Shown piece by piece: positions 63,335-64,000 of a stretch of 64,000 bases of DNA. Location: assembly GCA_900768705.1 (NCBI GenBank), contig CAAGEB010000011.1, positions 76,654-140,653 of the forward strand, written 5' to 3'. The position numbers and the translations under genes were made by a program. Within the stretch, counting starts at the first letter, position 1. The number at the start of each line of letters is the position of its first letter. The notes below the pieces were generated by a model. The model was not told the DNA's origin. It made no database searches and saw nothing but the letters and a program-made list of their open reading frames with translations. Source of the stretch: Oscillospiraceae bacterium (GTDB lineage: Bacteria > Bacillota > Clostridia > Oscillospirales > Ruminococcaceae).

Positions 63335-63364
63335 TAGTATGGACTGTAAGTATTTGGTTATTCA
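63335..63364 (-). promoter_or_regulatory. Sigma-G/sigma-F-type promoter of the clpC-like gene
   Basis: On the minus strand TGAATA, 17 bases, CATACTA, identical to the Bacillus sigma-G consensus. It lies about 50 bases upstream of the start codon. No vegetative promoter of comparable quality is visible. Confidence 0.7.
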
Positions 63365-63415
63365 GAAATGAAAAGGACTTTTGAAGGTAATGATATGTTC
63401 TTTGCCCGCCCCCAT

Positions 63416-63690
63416 GCTTTCTTGGTCTGTGCAGACTTATTACCTTACAGGTACGGACTGACCCACATTGCAAAGTACCGTTGGGAAATAGCGGCTTGAC
63501 GCCAAACCCCCGCTTTCTTGGTCTGTGCAGACTTATTGCCTTACAGCCACAGACTAATCCACATTGCAATGTACCGTTGGGAAATAGCGGCTTGACGCCA
63601 AACCCCCGCTTTCTTGATCTGTGCATACTTATTACCTTACAGGCACAGACTAACCCGCATTGCAAAGTACCGTTGGGAAATAGCGGCTTA
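63416..63690. repeat. Three tandem copies of a 96-bp repeat
   Basis: Units start at 63416, 63512 and 63608; the third diverges after 63690. Each contains GTCTGTGCAGAC, an inverted pair GTCTGTG/CACAGAC (copies 2-4), ACATTGCAATGT (copies 2 and 4) and GTTGGGAAATAGCGGCTTGA. Copies differ at about 5-15 positions. The period is a multiple of three, so frames run through it, but none has a ribosome site. Confidence 0.85.
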
Positions 63691-63715
63691 CCGCCCCTTC
63701 TTATCTAACCCTTTT

Positions 63716-63889
63716 GGGGGAAAACGCCGTTTTCCCCCACCCCCCCTTTGTTTGTCTCGACGGCTAAAGCCGTCTCAACAAATCGGGGAAAAACTCTTGT
63801 TTTTCCCAGAACCCTTTTAGCGCTTGCTGTCGCATTGCGGGGGCGCTGCCCCCGCGCCCCCGCTTCCTTTTGGCAGCCAAAAGGAAGCG
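63716..63889. repeat. Cluster of five consecutive hairpins interrupting the repeat array
   Basis: Five perfect inverted repeats in 174 bases: 63716-63738 (GGGGGAAAA/TTTTCCCCC), 63759-63774 (GACGGC/GCCGTC), 63786-63807 (GGGAAAAA/TTTTTCCC), 63839-63853 (GGGGGC/GCCCCC) and 63861-63889 (13-bp arms beginning CGCTTCCTTTTGG). Base composition is unlike the flanking genes. There is no coding potential. Confidence 0.8.
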
Positions 63890-63894
63890 AAAAG

Positions 63895-64000
63895 CAAGTT
63901 CTGGTCTGTGCAGACTTATTACCTTACAGCCACAGACTAATCCACATTGCAATGTACCGTTGGGAAATAGCGGCTTGACGCCAAACCCCCGCTTTCTTGA
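63895..64000. repeat. Fourth 96-bp repeat copy and start of a fifth
   Basis: Copy 4 occupies 63895-63990 and is closest to copy 2 (shares ACATTGCAATGT and GCCACAGACTAATCC). A fifth copy begins at 63991 with GCTTTCTTGA and leaves the window, so the array continues. Confidence 0.85.

Noticed and set aside
63324..63665. Minus-strand 113-codon frame with a repeated 32-residue unit
   Set aside because: The frame exists because the 96-bp repeat is a multiple of three. It has no ribosome site, is Cys/Arg-rich, and overlaps the clpC promoter.
63416..64000. CRISPR array
   Set aside because: Copies are 96 bp, imperfect and contiguous; there are no short identical repeats with unique spacers and no cas genes.

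Overview
The window is a chromosome segment of a low-to-mid G+C, Gram-positive anaerobe, most likely class Clostridia (Oscillospirales/Ruminococcaceae-like). Evidence: sporulation genes (spoIIID, spoIVB, a ymxH-type PRC-barrel gene), a lysine riboswitch, GdpP-type cyclic-di-AMP phosphodiesterase, RNase J, YicC, a TM1266-type iron-only-hydrogenase regulator, and many vegetative promoters of the form TTGACA-N17-TATAAT. Genus is inference only. No prophage, insertion sequence, CRISPR array, rRNA or tRNA was seen; most of the window is core genome.

Layout. 1-1095: iron-uptake operon feoA-feoA-feoB (minus strand, feoB cut by the window edge) with three exact GTTAG-N6-CTAAC operators. 1297-6006: a YpsA-like gene, pyridoxal kinase, and a GntR-controlled ABC exporter whose ATPase carries an in-frame stop at codon 6. 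6066-9128: an ABC importer (ATPase, permease, lipoprotein) behind a TM1266-type regulator and a structured leader RNA. 9139-14252: AI-2E-family permease, amidohydrolase, PutP symporter, queA. 14344-18900: riboswitch-controlled lysine operon asd-dapA-dapB-ACT protein-mscS. 18933-26366: GH36 alpha-galactosidase and, on the other strand, a GldA/GldF/GldG/DUF4340 ABC module. 26466-36410: gltX and the long rimP-nusA-ylxR-ylxQ-infB-rbfA-nrnA-truB-ribF operon. 36535-39077: rpmG-secE-nusG-rplK-rplA.

39121-45613: NfeD-like protein, CorC/CNNM protein, HAD phosphatase, a DRE-TIM metallolyase-like protein without its metal motifs, YicC, a CrtO-like membrane protein and a PLP-dependent aluminium-resistance/methionine gamma-lyase-family protein. 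45642-48179: spoIIID, then rpsB-tsf and ymxH. 48243-48606: two convergent, unassigned structured RNAs. 48610-59756: zinc-ribbon protein, GNAT enzyme, ftsH, hpt, tilS, dnaB, rplI, gdpP, rnj. 59904-63364: spoIVB convergent with a clpC-like gene that has a perfect sigma-G-type promoter. 63416-64000: tandem 96-bp repeats interrupted by five consecutive hairpins.

The least explained pieces are the leader RNA at 8933-9093, the RNA pair at 48243-48606, the degenerate metallolyase at 41869-42834, the forespore-type promoter of clpC, and the repeat/hairpin cluster at the right end. Everything was read by eye; no database search or folding program was run.
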